A DNA stretch of 64,000 nucleotides from Zeus faber (GCA_960531495.1 OY482846.1:17306353-17370352); one strand, 5' to 3'; counted from the first letter of the stretch, positions 1 to 14,343 are shown. A program made the numbers and translations. The notes: generated from the sequence alone by a model not told the origin.

Positions 1-1534
1 CTCTCTGTCCATCCCTCTCACAACTGCAACCTCGACCCCGCCATCACTTCTTGTCAGCGCTCCTTATTGTCTTTGAACGTCGGATAAGTCTCTGTCCACA
101 TTTGACTGTCCAGACAGGAAGGGAAATCACCTCCTCTCCATCATCTTCGTTTGCTTTCGTCATCACCCCCTCTGTCTTTTCACTTGTCTGTTTGCCTCCT
201 TTCACTGTTGTTTCATCAAGCACTTGTAGTCTGCATGGAACGTTGGCCTCGTTCTCTCACTGTACACCTTCCTCTATCCTCGATTTGATCTCTCTACTCT
301 TCTAGCTTCTGTTCTGCTGCCTACTTTTTGTGTGTGTACTTTCTTTCTCCAAAAAATTACTCAGAAAATGACTGATTCCACCGCAGTCAGACATTGTCGG
401 GTACGTGTGTGGGGTTATGTGTATATATATATATGTGTGTGGTGTGTGTGTGGGGTAGTCGCCTGATAGCCAAAGCAGATGTGGTTTCATCAGAACTTCC
501 TGGCATTCTTTACCCCAACAGGCAGTTCCTTGATGTTGGGATTGAATATGGGGGGTGGAGAGGCTCCCCCGTTCCTCCCTTCCCCCAAACGCGCCCTTTG
601 GCGCTGAGCGTTAGTCCCCATTCGTACTAATACAGCTCCCAGTACATGACTTGTTCCAGTAATCAGCGGTGAATCTTGCCCCTGATTCACTCTCTCCTAC
701 CGGGTGAGAGTTTCCTTGGAACCCCCCATTCTCAGTGTGATACCACACGTTCCTCTCCTTTACCTCTTTTATAGACCCCAAACTATTCGATAGTGGAGCA
801 AAAGACTCATCAGTTCTGCCTTCAATGGTTGAGTTACTTTGGCTCATCGTTGACCTCCTGTAGGATTTGGCAGTAACTTTCAGGTAGGGCCAACTTCTTT
901 TGCGCCTTAAAATGGCCAAGGTTTTAGCGGGCTGTCGTACCAGCTTTTGTGTTTTGTTCAGTTCTCCACTGCCAGAGTTTACAGTGGTTAGAAGCTGTAT
1001 ATCTTTCTCACCCAGCAAGGTTGCCAGGGTAAGCCTTCAGGAACCTGCCGGATTTACAAGGGGTCAACATGTTATATGCTTCTCAGAGGACTGACATATG
1101 CGCTCAGCCTCACTATGGCGGACATGCAAATAGAAACACACAAGATACAACACCACAGGAATGTCTGCAGTTTATGGAAGCCAGGCTTAATGTTCCATAT
1201 TTGCTGTAAAGAGAGCATATAAATCCACCTTTAATACCATAACAGGCGTTGCATCTTTAGCGAGTTAGCTGCACCCAGATGACCCAAATCTGTCCACGAG
1301 ACCCCAGGTGGTGGAGGGGATGGGCACAGAGAGCCAGAAGAAGCCTTGAATGGCTTTATTCAGCAGGATCTGCCTTTCTGTTTGTCCTTTGAGAGGCAAA
1401 CCTTCCCTGAAAATTTTAATTTCTGTCCAAGGCGCCACGGCCAGGGTGTGTGTTTGTGTGTGTGCGTATGCGTGTCGACAGCCCTTTCTCAGTAATGTCA
1501 ACATAATTTATTCAGAAAACTGCACCACAAGGGA
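1..1534. other. Intergenic, no gene recognised
   Basis: I see no exon with convincing splice sites and no recognisable protein. There is a short TG-rich stretch near 395-455 and another near 1446-1470. The longest open frame (611-1018, minus) matches no family I know and has no coding signature. Confidence 0.5.
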
Positions 1535-1895
1535 GCACGTGGCACAGTGGCATAGTTCATTGCACTGCTGCCTCACAGCAAGAAGGTCCTCTGTTCGATT
1601 CCCGCCTGGGGTGCGCTGGGCAGGTTACCTCCCAAATAGGAGCCTTTCTGTGTGGAGTTTGCATGTTCTCCCCGTGCCCACATGGGGTTTCCTCCACCTA
1701 ACGTCATTGTCTGACCAGCGATGGACACTCATTACCAGGTCCCCGGGTGTGTCAACGAATGCTGCCCACTGCTCCTGGCTGCCCCCCCCCCCGGAGGAAG
1801 GACAAGTCAGGATGGGTTAAATGTAGAGGCCACATTTCACCGGCCACCATCCAAAGTGTGTGTGTGTGTGTGATAATTAAAGATTCTTCTTCTAA
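1535..1895 (+). repeat. tRNA-derived SINE, copy 1
   Basis: The head resembles a tRNA gene: an A-box-like stretch beginning GTGGCACAGTGG near 1540, and a B box GTTCGATTCC near 1593. A body of about 290 bp follows and ends in ATTAAAGATTCTTCTTCT. A second copy with the same head, body and tail is at 29952-30204. A short (TG)n stretch just precedes the tail. The body is preceded by no coding sequence. Pol III-type SINE is the natural reading; I cannot assign the family name. Confidence 0.85.
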
Positions 1896-4081
1896 GAGGC
1901 AGGGTGGCTACCAGCCCTGTGTCAAATAGTACGTGCAGATAGCTCTTATTTCTATTAATCTGTTTGGGGAACCAGGGTGATGGTGGTGTTAGGTAAACTT
2001 GTTTCCCCCAGGGCAATCCCCTCACACTAGCAGTTTGTATACATTTCTGTGAGCAAATGATTTTGAGGAATTAACCTTCGCCTATTTGGCACTCCCAGTA
2101 GATCTCAACACATGCTAAGAATTATCTTGAGATGCTATTTGACTTTATTTGGTGCGGTGAGCGCATCTTAATGATAGCCATGTTTATTTGTGTGTATGCG
2201 TTCACATGCGTCATATCTCAGTTATGCCTAATATATACCAAAGGACTTTCACTAGGATTTTCAAGTCCCAGACACATTTACAAGATCTTAATAGAATTAA
2301 AAGACAATCTTTTGCATTAAGCTTCGTTCAGAGTACACTCTCGTCACAGAAAGTCATTGATTTGAGATGGTCAGAAACTGTTATGATCAGCCCTAGACTA
2401 GTCTGGGACTCTTGTGAGAACATCAGGGTGGATTAATATTTTGATGTCTCGGTTCCTATAGTGTGTGCTAAAATCCCAAATTGTGTGATCACCCTCCTTG
2501 CTAAATCCTATAGTGTGTGTACTACTGGGATGGGTGGGGGGGGGGTCTTTGAAAATGAGATACCTGTGTTTTTTCAAATTCGTTTGGTGTTTCCCTGCTA
2601 GAGATTGACGATTAATCACTTGGCTGATTAATCGCTGCCGATAGGGCAGTTTACAAACTATCGTAACTTCAATAGTGGCCAATGGCTGCGAAGCCTCCAC
2701 CGGTCACGCGAGGCTCCATACACAAAGTCAAAGAAATGTTATTGTGTACTTGAGTTAATTCATATTTAAGTGAAGGTTGAAGCATGCTGTCTCTGCTTTG
2801 CTAGCTAGCATAGTCGTTAAAATTTGGCTAGCTGTAAGTGCAAGCCCAGCACAGCTGTGGGCCAATGGTAATATCTGATCATTTGAGGGTCACTTTTGCT
2901 GAAAATATCTGTGTGCGTGTGATTAACTCCTGATAATAATCTAAACAACTGTTAAGGAACCCATAAAATAGAATTCTTTCTTCCTTGATTTTATGAGGCT
3001 GACAAGTGGCATTCAAGTTATATCTGACCCATTTTCAGTTTATTTCTACCCACAAATGTTATCTCTCGAATATATAAAGTCACACTATGAGCTCCTTGTC
3101 CACGATACAAGACAGGGAGGAAAGGAAACCATTCAACGTTTACTTTACTTACTAATTTGGTGTTCTCTCTTCCAAATAATCCGGCCGCATACTGTAACTA
3201 TCCATTCATGAAATGAAATCGCACAGTTTAGGATCCTCCTTATCCCGGGAATGTGCACCAACATCAATGGTTTGTAAGAGTGGAATTTAACACTGTGACC
3301 GGGATGCGCAATGGAAGTTATCCTTCCTGACCAGTCATAAGCCACAGAACAGAGCATCACCCATTGTAAATAGGACACATTGCAATGAAATAATCCACCA
3401 TTCAAACTTCCGCAGGGCACCTGGCTGCGACCGAGCGGTCTCATTTTGCGTGTGTTTGAAAGTGCGGTTCATTTCTTTCAAAGGTAGCACCAGTGCCACT
3501 TAGTGATGTTAAGAAAGGCGGACGTGACCAAATGCCACAAATGTATTGATTGATTTGGTAACACTAGAACCAACATTAGTGCAACAAGTGTCAGTTCTGC
3601 CAGCGTCAACGTGCAGCAGCATAACAATGCTGCTTAGCTAATATTTTAGCTATCGTGCTGCCTTCAAGTGCTGTCGGAAATTTCTGTTTACGAGTTGAGT
3701 GTAGAAACAAGGGGGTAAATATGACAAGGAAAGATATCAGCCGGTTAATCGGCTATTGGCTTTCTCGTGCTCCAAACTATTGTTTTTATATCGTCCTTTA
3801 GAAATCGGTTGACCTCTAGTCCCTGCCATTAGTCTGCTAGAGTAACCACTGTTAAATCATACAGCGGCAAAGTGGCTGTTCTTCTGATGGGGGCTGGTAT
3901 CACACATGTGGTGTATTTTTATAGGCTCTCTCTACTGTCTCCCCCACCTCTCCTCCCCCAATATCCCCCCACTCACCCCTGCGCAGCCCTTGTTAAACTC
4001 AATTTGTCCCGCAAAGCGAGGCTCGCTAGTGGCCCAGAAACACGTGCTTCACACGGAGAACATGGCAGGGAGAGATATTTA
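1896..4081. other. Intergenic, no gene recognised
   Basis: Mostly AT-rich unique-looking sequence with no exon-like open frame and no repeat that I could pair with another part of the window. Several open frames of 60-100 codons occur, but none has recognisable motifs. Confidence 0.45.
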
Positions 4082-4469
4082 GGCTACCTTCACACTGCAA
4101 GCCTTAGTGCTCAATTCGGATTTATTTCGCAGATCCGATTTTTTGGTTCGGCTGTTCACATTATTTTTTATATGCGGCCAATATCAGATTCCACTGTGAA
4201 TGGGTCACCGTTCTGAACTGACCCGCATGCACAGAAGTAACAAAGACATCACACGCAGCACGCTGTCGTACGGAAGTAAACGTGGCAGGCAAATGAACAT
4301 ATTGACTCCGATGTGGGCGGCGTGGGACTGTGTACCTCGGCTCAAGCTCGCGGATGCAATCTTTAAATCCAGACAGGGGCACGGTGCTTTTTTTGTTTCG
4401 TTCAATAAGGAAATCTAGTAAAATAAAATAAAAACACAATGTGCGCCCGATCGGTCCTCAGAGGACACA

Positions 4470-4504
<35 letters not shown>

Positions 4505-5124
4505 TTTTAGATCCGGTGCTATTCATAAACTGCAGTGAGCGTGGGTGCCCCCTCGCCGGGTTGGTCTATTTATCTATAATTAATTGTCCCTCCCTGCGCT
4601 GAATACTCTGCTTAATGGTGGTGGGCAGCTGCGGTGCGCCTCGCTCTGCTCTGCTGGTCCCGAAGATGGGAGCAGAATTCCGAGTTTATTCTCGAAAACA
4701 CAGGAGTACTTTTTTTTGCCCGACCCTAATACTGTTGTATTGTAGATGTCCATTATTTTCCTCCATGCGAAACAGGGAGACACTCGGTCCCCCCCACGTC
4801 CGTGAGCAATCACTCTCTTATCCCCCCCAACCCCAGTCTGTGAACATTTTGTGCGCTCCCGCCCAATCCGTGATAATAAAAAGGTTGGAAACCCCTGCCC
4901 CTGATGGAGAAGTCGCATGAACGACTGTTCAGACTAAGGTTGCATTGCAAAAAATCACACCTACCAGATCCGATTTAAGACCACATATGAAAGTGGTCTA
5001 AGATCAGATTCCATGTGACTTGTGCTGTTCATACTGTCAGGGAAAAACCCCCCAGATCTGAGTCACATATGAGCAAAAAAAAAATCGGTTTGGGGCCACT
5101 TTGGCCCGCAGTGTGAACGTAGCC
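4082..5124. mobile_element. Non-autonomous DNA transposon with ~22 bp terminal inverted repeats
   Basis: The left end GGCTACCTTCACACTGCAAG is matched by the reverse complement of the right end, GGCTACGTTCACACTGCGGG. Subterminal sequence is rich in 'agatccgatt' type motifs at both ends (about 4133 and 4965). There is no transposase frame. The interior holds a (CA)n run (4470-4502). Near 4880 it also contains a segment ending 'ggttggaaacccctg', which resembles the right end of the hAT-like element at 21597-21862, so it looks like a composite or nested element. I found no clean target-site duplication, so the superfamily is open. Confidence 0.75.
4470..4502. repeat. (CA)n microsatellite
   Basis: About 16 uninterrupted CA dinucleotides, inside the inverted-repeat element at 4082-5124. 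Confidence 0.95.
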
Positions 5125-8100
5125 ATAGTGTATGTCTAGAGTAAGAGAGAAGAGAGGGATGACACATTTGAGCGAGACAAACAGGCAGCTGACATAGGAG
5201 AGCTGCAGTTAGAGTCATAGAGAATGGAGACTAAAAGATAGACACATGCATTGAAAGGTTCCAATCAACTAAGTTTTTTATATATCGCAATTTGAATCCT
5301 TATTAGAAGGCTGGAGAACCACACAAGCCCAAACATCTCACAACAACAACCTACACAGACTTTCAATAAAGACTCAAATGTGAGGCGGTAGGATTACAGG
5401 GTGTGAGTTTAATTAAGACTCAAGCTCCTTATCAAAGTCAGTGTATTGCTGCGAGTGGCGGCGTCTATCTAAACATATGTTTTAAGTTGGGCCTCTTGGG
5501 TTTTTCAACGTGAAGTAAACATATGTTTTGGGTTGGGTTTGCCTTAGTAGTGTTTTATCACTGCCTTATTTCTAGGTTTTAGAAATTAGCGCCCGTTCTC
5601 AATAACGCTGATGTTTACGACTGGAGTTACGGGGATAAAGCGTCACATGGTTAGCTACAGATGCCAGGTTCTCCGCAGTCGAGCATCTGTTGGCTGAAGG
5701 AGGGACAACTGACGCGACATTAACGTGTAGACTCAACATTCCCAAAGATGACTTAGCGATCCACAATTGCTCTCTTGCAGTGGCTGAATGTGTGTGTGAC
5801 TCAGATTAATGCGACAGTCTTGGGGAGCAGATTTGGGGTGAGTAATTTAAGAATACAAAGTCTTCTACAAATAACTCATGTTAGCCTTAAAAATGACAGA
5901 GGATAAGCTTTACAGATTGTAATGTGTTCATAACAGGGTTTTGGGGATCAGCAAGAGGCAATGGTGCCTTGAACTGGGGTTGAGAACATGGACTGTTGGA
6001 CTGTATCCGTTATGTATCACTTTGCTCTTGCAGCGGGGATGCATTCAAATTAGATCAAAGCTTAGAGAGTACCTTGAGAAGCTATCAAAGACTTTCCACA
6101 ATTGTTATACTTGGCGGTCAACGTGAGAAAGAAAACTGAATCCTACAGGGGCTGTACATTTATCCGCAATGAAAACCATCCAGCATGCTCACTAGAGGAT
6201 TACGGTTCTTGAGGGTAGATATTCAGCACTTCAGAGGAGCAGCCTTTTCTGAAGCCATTACTCGCGTAATGTGTTGGCGCTCCGCACCGCTGTGACACTT
6301 GGACCGTTTAACGGATCTCACATGTTCTCAGCATGAGAACCGCAACCGTGATGAGGAGCAAAGGTTTAAGACAAGTGACTCAGAGGTCACGCAGATATGG
6401 GGAAATCTCACCAGAACATCCACAGAACCGAGGTTATTCTGATTAAAACTTAATGTTGGTCTCTCATCAGCAGCTGCTAGTGTCTGGTTTCAAGTAGGGA
6501 GGTGTTTTTGGTTGAATGTGGCGTTGCACTCTGTGTTACTTGGTAGTACTGGCATTATGGGTGTCAGGGTTGAAAGTTTCTTCAACGACTTTCCAAGCCA
6601 GGTCACATATTTGTCACCCACATACAGGCTGCACTGTATTGATGTACCGCTTACATTTATGGGCAATGAGTTACGGAATGGAAACTTATTTAAAAGATCT
6701 TTAAATAGGTTTATTTTCCCAGAGGGTTATGTGTCCGGTGTCTTAAATAGCCCTTTCCAAGGGCCCATAGTTCACTGCCGTACCCCTTCGGTACAGTAGA
6801 GCCCTGCAGGGACGTTATTTAGAGGTCTCCCAACTCACTCTGATCTCCAGCCAGAACCCGCTGAGCCCTGCCTCCCCTTTCCTTTCCTCTTCCAAACACG
6901 GATGAAAGAGCGATGGAGGACTGTGTGTGATGGAGTTAGGAAGAGAAGGATGAGTTAAAAGTGGGAAGGGTGATAGTCGTGAAGGGAGGTGGGAAGAGAG
7001 GGGAAGTTAGGGTACCAAGAAAGCTCCTTGTCTTTCCATCCCCCCCCCGTTCTCCAGCCATCTGTTTCCTGTCGGTAATGCGACACCGTCCCTCGATTGG
7101 GCCCTGCCAGTCAGTCCGGCTGGGCAGCGGCGGTTTGATTAGCCTTCATGCTAATTGAAGTAGTCATTTATGTTCCATGCGAGCCATGTCCTCTCATATG
7201 ATCAAAGTGTGATATAGTAGACGTCACTCCCGTCGGCAGTGTGGGAACTGCTGCGTTGTGCCACAGATCCTGACGGTGTGATGTTTAATACATCTTCTGT
7301 CTGTGCAGTGGTTGAAGCGTTTTCTTGTAAAGCGCGATGTCCGATCTGTCTGTCTCACTCAATTTTAACTGTCTATTATGACTGGTGATGTAAAACCAGT
7401 CCTCAGCCTGTATCGTTTTATTATAACTGATGGTGCTGGGTGCATAAGCAGTCCAACACATTTCCAGGTCTCCGGTGGGCCGTTCATTTAGGGTTTTGGT
7501 CTGGCTCTACCAACTAAGAGTTATAGAGCTGCGCAAGCGTATCTGACATTCGACTCTCTTCAATCTCAATTTGTCTGAATGGGATAAAACTAAACTTTAT
7601 CTAACTTTTGGCTCGACCCTTCACTGTGTAACTTTTCTAGTTGATCACTTAGCACATCGAAAAAGTCTCCAGATTGCCATGCAAGGCTATAAAATGTGAA
7701 ACTAAAGTTAGGTCTAAACTACAGGGCTAAGTTGGAGCAAAATTTAGGCAAAAGCTTATCAAGGTCAACTGAAATGGGAGACACGTCATTGGATAGCTTC
7801 TGCCATTGAGAACATTGTCAATGGACCATTTGCATTACTAGACCCAGGCTGGAGGGGCGTAGCGTTGGATCTTTTCTCAATAGCCACAAATACTTTTTTG
7901 TCTAAAAACAATAGTACACAGAATTAGATGTTAAATCTCTTCGGGTGATTTAAGTGTTTCCTTGCATTCACCCAGAGATAGGCTTTACTTCTTTGCTCTC
8001 TTTCTCAAGGGCATTTCTATCGTACTTCTTGTCTCTTTCAGTCTTATGATGGGGATTTTCCACCCTGAGGCCCACATCAGAAAGCTGGACGTGTCTTTCT

Positions 8101-8945
8101 CTCTCACTGTTTGTTTTTAATTGATGCGGATAAAGGAATCGTCAGCTGAAGTGAAGCCAGACCTCCAATTTCTGTTTGTTTGGTGATGCCACTGCAGATC
8201 CAGGCCTTTATATCTCTGTCAGCCCGGGTGGAACCTAGGCATTACAATCTACGGCCCACTTGACAGCAGTACTGCAAAATGTTTGGCCGCTCCGAAAATG
8301 GGAATTTCGTCGAGTTCTTGAAGGTCATTGAGTTCAATTTCCTCTGGAAGGCCCATATAGAAAAATAACGTCTGCAAGGGAAACCCTTCAATGTCTTTCT
8401 TCCCCTATATAATACCTGGTTACGGTTATTTAGGTTGCTGATGGCAGCTAGCCCATGCTCATCAGGACTCTGGCCTTTTTCGGCATCTGGAACAATAATT
8501 AACACAAACTTTGTAATTATTTAACATAACAATAATAATAAATATGTGATTTCACAAACATAATAAATAATTGTTAGTTAGTTAGTAATTAGTAATTAGT
8601 ACATTACTGTATTTTTTCTGTTAACAATCTACAACTGGAAAATTCACTTCTATTCGTCTATTTTGTAATGCAGACATTTATGGAACATTGACATTAATTC
8701 GGAATTTGACTTATTATGGAAGGAATCGTCACTTTTTAACGCCTTCTCCCTTTTAATTTAAGTCTGCCATGTCTAGCTGTCTACAACCGTCTATCTTTGA
8801 CTCTTAACCAATTCTTATTGTTATAACTCACCGTGCTGTGCGTGGAAATAGATGGAGAGTCCGGTTTGGTCTCGTGCGGGTCAATAATGATGTATTTACG
8901 GAGGTTTAGAAGATAATAGAACTTACGTAATTTTAGTGGTGGATT
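5125..8945. other. Intergenic, no gene recognised
   Basis: No coding exon is recognised. Near 7128-7165 there is a TAAT-rich stretch (GATTAGC, GCTAATTGAA) of the sort seen in homeodomain-bound conserved non-coding elements. Conservation cannot be judged from one sequence. The remainder shows no structure I can name. Confidence 0.4.
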
Positions 8946-8949
8946 ACGT

Positions 8950-9260
8950 TTCTGTGGATTACATTTCTGAGAGGTAACATTTTCCATGAAATACGAAAAA
9001 TATTGGCGTTCTGTGACTAATTACAATTTCACGGGTTCTAGTTTTCCGACACGTTCCTGGTACATGAACGCATCACTCTACTACTATTGTTGCTCAGATT
9101 CAGTCAGTTTTTCACTGATTTCTGCTCCCTATGTGGATCGATTTGGATGAAATTCGAACCACGAGATGTTTGCGACGTCACGGTTCTAACGACACCTCAA
9201 CCATGTTCGTAGCTTCTGCGGTTGTTCTGTTCCAGACCAGTTTTAGCCCGAAAAATTAGA
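8950..9260 (-). repeat. Dispersed repeat family, minus-oriented copy
   Basis: The reverse complement of 9125-9200 contains TTTCATCCAAATCGATCCAC and GGTTGAGGTGTCG. Both recur at 61035-61135. The left half (near 9020-9080, with 'ttttccgaca' and 'gaacgcatcac') recurs at 50915-50985. The same module in three places in both orientations marks an interspersed repeat. There is no coding potential, and I cannot place the class. Confidence 0.75.
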
Positions 9261-10184
9261 GGGAAAATAATTAAGGTCTGAACGATTACGATTTGAACGC
9301 TGTGAACGATCATGATATGAATGGTAATGACGATGTACATTTATTAGGGGTGCAGCCGTACATGTGTTTCCAGCTAATGAAATGTCGGGAGATTGGTGTT
9401 GAGAATTGACCTGGTAAGGTCAGTGTTGATGAATCCATGGGTGGTCTTCAAAGACAATGAATTTGGGATTCACTCCCTGTGACTCCTCTCTTGTGGCTGG
9501 AATGTCCCTCAAGGGCTTTTAGCATTGCACCATTCCAAGCTCCAAGATAGGACGAAAGCTGTGTTGGAATTAGAGGCCGCCCACATAGCCATATTGTGAT
9601 ACATTCATCATTCTAATATTAACGCTGTCTCTGCATTTCCAACCGTTTCCCTCTTAGTTAGCACATACTTTTTGTTCTTTTTCATTTACCGAGTCTCGAA
9701 TAGATGAGATGTCTGCATATCCCTGAGAAAAACTTTCCAACCGTCCAGCCACCCACATCCTCCACTCCAAACCCTCTCAGGGTTGAATATATGTGCCGGA
9801 AAGGCGTTCTGCATAATGTGTGTGAGCCGGAGGTGTCAAGTGTTGACCTGTGTGTCAATGTATGCGCCTGCCTTACGTCAAAATCTACCTCTCCCCCCAA
9901 CACACACATACATATACACCGTGAAGAAACACAAAGAGAGATTGATCGCTGCAGTGCCCACACAGCCCTTACGGAGTGATCGAATGGCGTTCGTACTTTT
10001 GAGTCTACGAGCTAGCTCTGGTTCCGATACCACCTCCGTCTAAAGTGCCAGTGGGGATCCACGGCCGTTTGATAGATGAGTGATTTACAACGCAGCAGGA
10101 ATGAAAAGACTGGACTGAGGCTGGGGCTGGTTGGGGGAGACGGACATTCTCAGCTGTGTCGGTCGACTCCTATTATGTGCATGG

Positions 10185-10294
<110 letters not shown>

Positions 10295-10569
10295 CAGTAA
10301 TTGAGACATTGTGACGGTAATGGAGGGCCAATGATGCTGCAAGTCTGATAGCTGAGCTTCATTATCTAATCCCAGAAGAGTTACCGTCTGGAGATCTCTG
10401 TTATTGTCCCCAACTTCACACACACAAACACACATAAACACAGTCACATAATAAACACATAAACACGCATCCCTCAAGCGCTATTCAGCCACTGCAGCAG
10501 GTGTTTATTTTAAAGGCCCTCATAAAAAGAATCTCGAGCACCAACCATACCCTCGGTCGCTACTCTCTC

Positions 10570-10572
<3 letters not shown>

Positions 10573-10633
<61 letters not shown>
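10573..10633. repeat. (CT)n microsatellite
   Basis: About 30 perfect CT units. Confidence 0.97.
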
Positions 10634-10639
<6 letters not shown>

Positions 10640-10811
10640 CTCTTTGTCTCTCCCTGTGTCGCTCAACGCCATCCCTTAAGCCATCAAAAGGTACGGGCCA
10701 GTAGACAAGGCACCCTTGCCATGACATCCTTTTCCAGAGGGCAAAGTGATGCTTGGAAGTCTTCTGTGAACATTAGATCACCACCAGTGCTTATGTGAAG
10801 AGCGTGCTCGT

Positions 10812-10813
<2 letters not shown>

Positions 10814-10886
<73 letters not shown>
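10814..10886. repeat. (TG)n microsatellite
   Basis: About 36 TG units, 180 bp downstream of the CT tract. Confidence 0.97.
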
Positions 10887-10887
<1 letters not shown>

Positions 10888-11203
10888 ATACTCAGGGCTC
10901 CGGTTGTATCAAAGAACCCAAGCCAAGAGAGATGGTTCTGGAAACAGTGTCGGAGCAGGCTCACTTAAGTGCAGTTCTCCATGCCTTCTCCACTCTTTTC
11001 CACCCGCCCACCCCTCCACCCCCTTCCTGCATCCCTCTTGATCAGAAACAGCTGTTAGCGTGGATTATTTCAGCTATTAGCCATTACAAAGTCTATTTTT
11101 GGAGTTGGCTTCAACAATGGCCCTTGCTGGGGCACAGGCTGAGGTCCAACCGTTCATATTCCTTGGTGCTCTTTCAAAACATCAAGAGAACATCTCTCTA
11201 GTT

Positions 11204-11218
11204 CACACACACACGCGC

Positions 11219-11302
<84 letters not shown>
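11204..11302. repeat. (CA)n microsatellite
   Basis: About 49 CA units with a few CG interruptions at the left edge. Confidence 0.97.
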
Positions 11303-11306
<4 letters not shown>

Positions 11307-13042
11307 CAGTGTTTGAGCACAACGATACACATGCGTGTCACCAATGGGTGTTTGACTCTTTGACTCTTTCTCTCAAAGTCTTTTGGGACTGTGAATGCTC
11401 TTGTCTATTCTATTATTGATTCCCAGTGAGAATGAGAAGGACACGGCTTGAAGACAGGTTGGAATAAAATGTTGCCACATGAAGCGGATTGAAGTGGGTT
11501 CGCGAAATGAAAGAGAGAGCTGTCAAATGTTATATTTAGTGTCTAATCATAGAGTATAAAGTGAAAAAAGTAAGACACTGATTGTATACTCACAAAACGC
11601 AGATGCATGCATGAACTTTCATGCAAATAGAGAGACTGAAAAAGACTGCATGTGTTATAATCTTATGGCTGTATCCTCCCTCGTTGTGGACAATGGCATG
11701 TAATCGAATCTAGTCATTTCTGGCTGAAGAGCTGGTCTGTTATTGAGAGTCTGACCCAACACATGTGACTCCCGAGGTCCCTCTCGTAGTAAAAGTGACA
11801 TCCCGACCATACTTGCTTTTTGTGGTTACACTCACTATCTTGACTTACAATGGTGCTTCTTGTATTCCCTTTTGGGATCCAAACCCATTCCCAAACCCTG
11901 TCTGGTTGCCCTTTAAAAACAGATGGTTTTCCCTGGATTAAAACACGATGCATGGAGAGGTCAAGTCAGCTATGGAAAACGCTAAGTCGCCGTTAGCCTC
12001 CATTTATTGCCTTTCATTGATATTTTGTTGACGCTGAAATGTGTGGTCCTGTGGTCCAGTTGCTAGCTAATCCTAAATATAGCACTATTGTCGAGGTCAG
12101 CTATGACACGTTGACAAATGGATGTACTGTGGTCTTTATTTCTGCCGTGATTGCGTCTAGACAATGGCGAGAACTTATCTCCTCAGTCCCCTCTATGTGA
12201 ACGTGATAACAAATGACCCACCACGCGTCCCTTGTTCATGTCCACAAGATAACGTCCTCCTATTTTTTTGTGCTCTCCAATATTTGACGGCCTCAGCAGC
12301 TCTAATGAAAACTCCGCGTCCCACTACCTCATGAGGAAGGAGGGGCAGTTTGTATGTTGATGACACGGCGTTTGTCACATCCCTGTTGACCCAGTGGAAA
12401 CCGTCAGATAGCGGAGAGGCTAACTGGATGTGGGAGAGGCTAACTGACCTGCCTCTCCCCAACGTCAGGCTCATAAAGACATGGGAGAGACAGACACATC
12501 GCGGGTCGTTGCTTGCATAGGTCACTTCAAAACCACCCGGGGGGCCGGAGGGCACGTCTAGGTTCTGGAAACGCTCGTTTGAGCTCTGAAAGATAATACC
12601 AAGCACACCTGCAGGAATATAGAGGTAAGTTTTAGCGGCGCTGAGGTGAGGACTCTCTTTTTATGACCATTGGCGCTACAACTTCATGCATCGATGAAAT
12701 TTATCAATCTACAAATCTACTTTAACAAAACCAAACCCTAAAATATTGCCTCTGATACTTTACCAGTGTGTTTTTTTCTTGTGCCGCTTTTTGGAGGATC
12801 TTGGGGGTTGGCTGTTGTATGTGATTGTTTGGGGTCTGGGTGGGCCATTGACACCCATTGTTATGACCTCACGCTGTCAATTGAGCATCTGTTTTTTTTG
12901 CTTCTGCATCTGTCTTCATGATAGAGAACGTGTGTATGTGTGTGTATATTTGAAGAGTGTGTATGACCAAAACCAGACCGGATTTTCGCGGTATGACAAA
13001 TGGTTGTAGAGAAGTGGGAGTGACTATGGTCAGAGCACCATG

Positions 13043-13112
<70 letters not shown>
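13043..13112. repeat. (GT)n microsatellite
   Basis: About 35 perfect GT units. Confidence 0.97.
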
Positions 13113-13118
<6 letters not shown>

Positions 13119-14085
13119 CACACCGGGCTCCTTTGCGGATGAGTGTTATCCATTAAGGTAAATGGAAAAAATACGAGGCTTTGCTATTGAATCTAGGGCA
13201 GAGGGCAGAAATGTGGGGGTGGGGTGGGGGGTCGTTCCACTCTTTCCAACGTGGAATGCACCACCGGCCCGCCGACTCTACCTCAAGTTTGGACTCTTTT
13301 CAGGCCATCCCTCCATCCATCAGTGCCTCCAGGGGCACGGACGACGTGGATGGCTTTTTTTTTTTTTGTCCTAATCTTGCAACGACTTTGTTTATTTTTG
13401 GCCGACGCTCAGGCCACATTACGCTGAGATCCTGCCAGTCAACTGTTTGGCCATACATTCCACTCTGCCTGTTTAACTAGCCCCTGAGAGCCATGATTTG
13501 ATTTTACTTCCCCCCTTCTGCCCGAGCCAAAGGACAAACCCAAAAAACGTTTCCAGCACCAACGAAAGGGCCAGAGGATTTGAGGCATCGCTCAAACCAT
13601 GGCGCCTTGTTTTAAGGACCTTCCTTATTTTTGACCTGGTCTATTTTCTGACCTTTCTATTGGTTCTATTCGGGGCGGTTTTGACCAGCTGTACACTGGC
13701 TCTACGGATCCAAACCTTGGATACTTCTTTAGAAGGAGAGGTTCAGGAAAGAGTTCAAACTGTCTTGTTCAACAAGCGAGAGAAGATCTATTTCGATCTC
13801 TCACTCTTTGCCTTGACTTTTCCCTCGGTGCCCACGGTAACAGAACCCACGAGCTCATACAAACACATGGGCACGCGCAAAAAAAGATAAATAAAATGAT
13901 TGTGTGTGTTGGATTGCTCGGTCTTGCCTTTAAAAATGGTCCAGAATGGAGGCGGGGGGGGGCGCGGGGGGCGTAGTGCAGACTGCATGGCGGCTCGAAT
14001 TACCAGACCTGAACCTGGTCTACTTCGTATACACAAGAGGGAAAAAGAATGTGTGTTAATCATGTCCTCTGACACATAAGGTCCG

Positions 14086-14120
<35 letters not shown>

Positions 14121-14343
14121 CGCACACACGCACACACACACACACAACATGAGAGTCCGCGATAGGTGGGCGTCCATGAAGATGGTGAGGCGTTAATACC
14201 TCAGCTTGAGCAGGGTCAGGGGGGGTTTGTATCCCCATAAGCCTCACCCCCCACCCCCCCCCCCCCCACCCCACACACACACACACACACATGCACACAC
14301 ACTCAGACACACACACACACACGCACACACACACACACACACA
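14086..14343. repeat. Interrupted (CA)n / poly-C / (CA)n compound repeat
   Basis: Two CA tracts with regularly spaced CACG interruptions (14086-14146 and 14271-14343) flank about 125 bp of other sequence that ends in a C-homopolymer stretch near 14240-14270. Confidence 0.9.

Noticed and set aside
611-1018. 135-codon minus-strand open frame
   Set aside because: No known family, no repeat or splice support; it may be chance.
1535-1610. A tRNA gene
   Set aside because: The A-box and B-box-like sequences belong to a SINE head; there is no acceptor-stem pairing and the SINE body follows directly. The same holds at 29952 and 42944.
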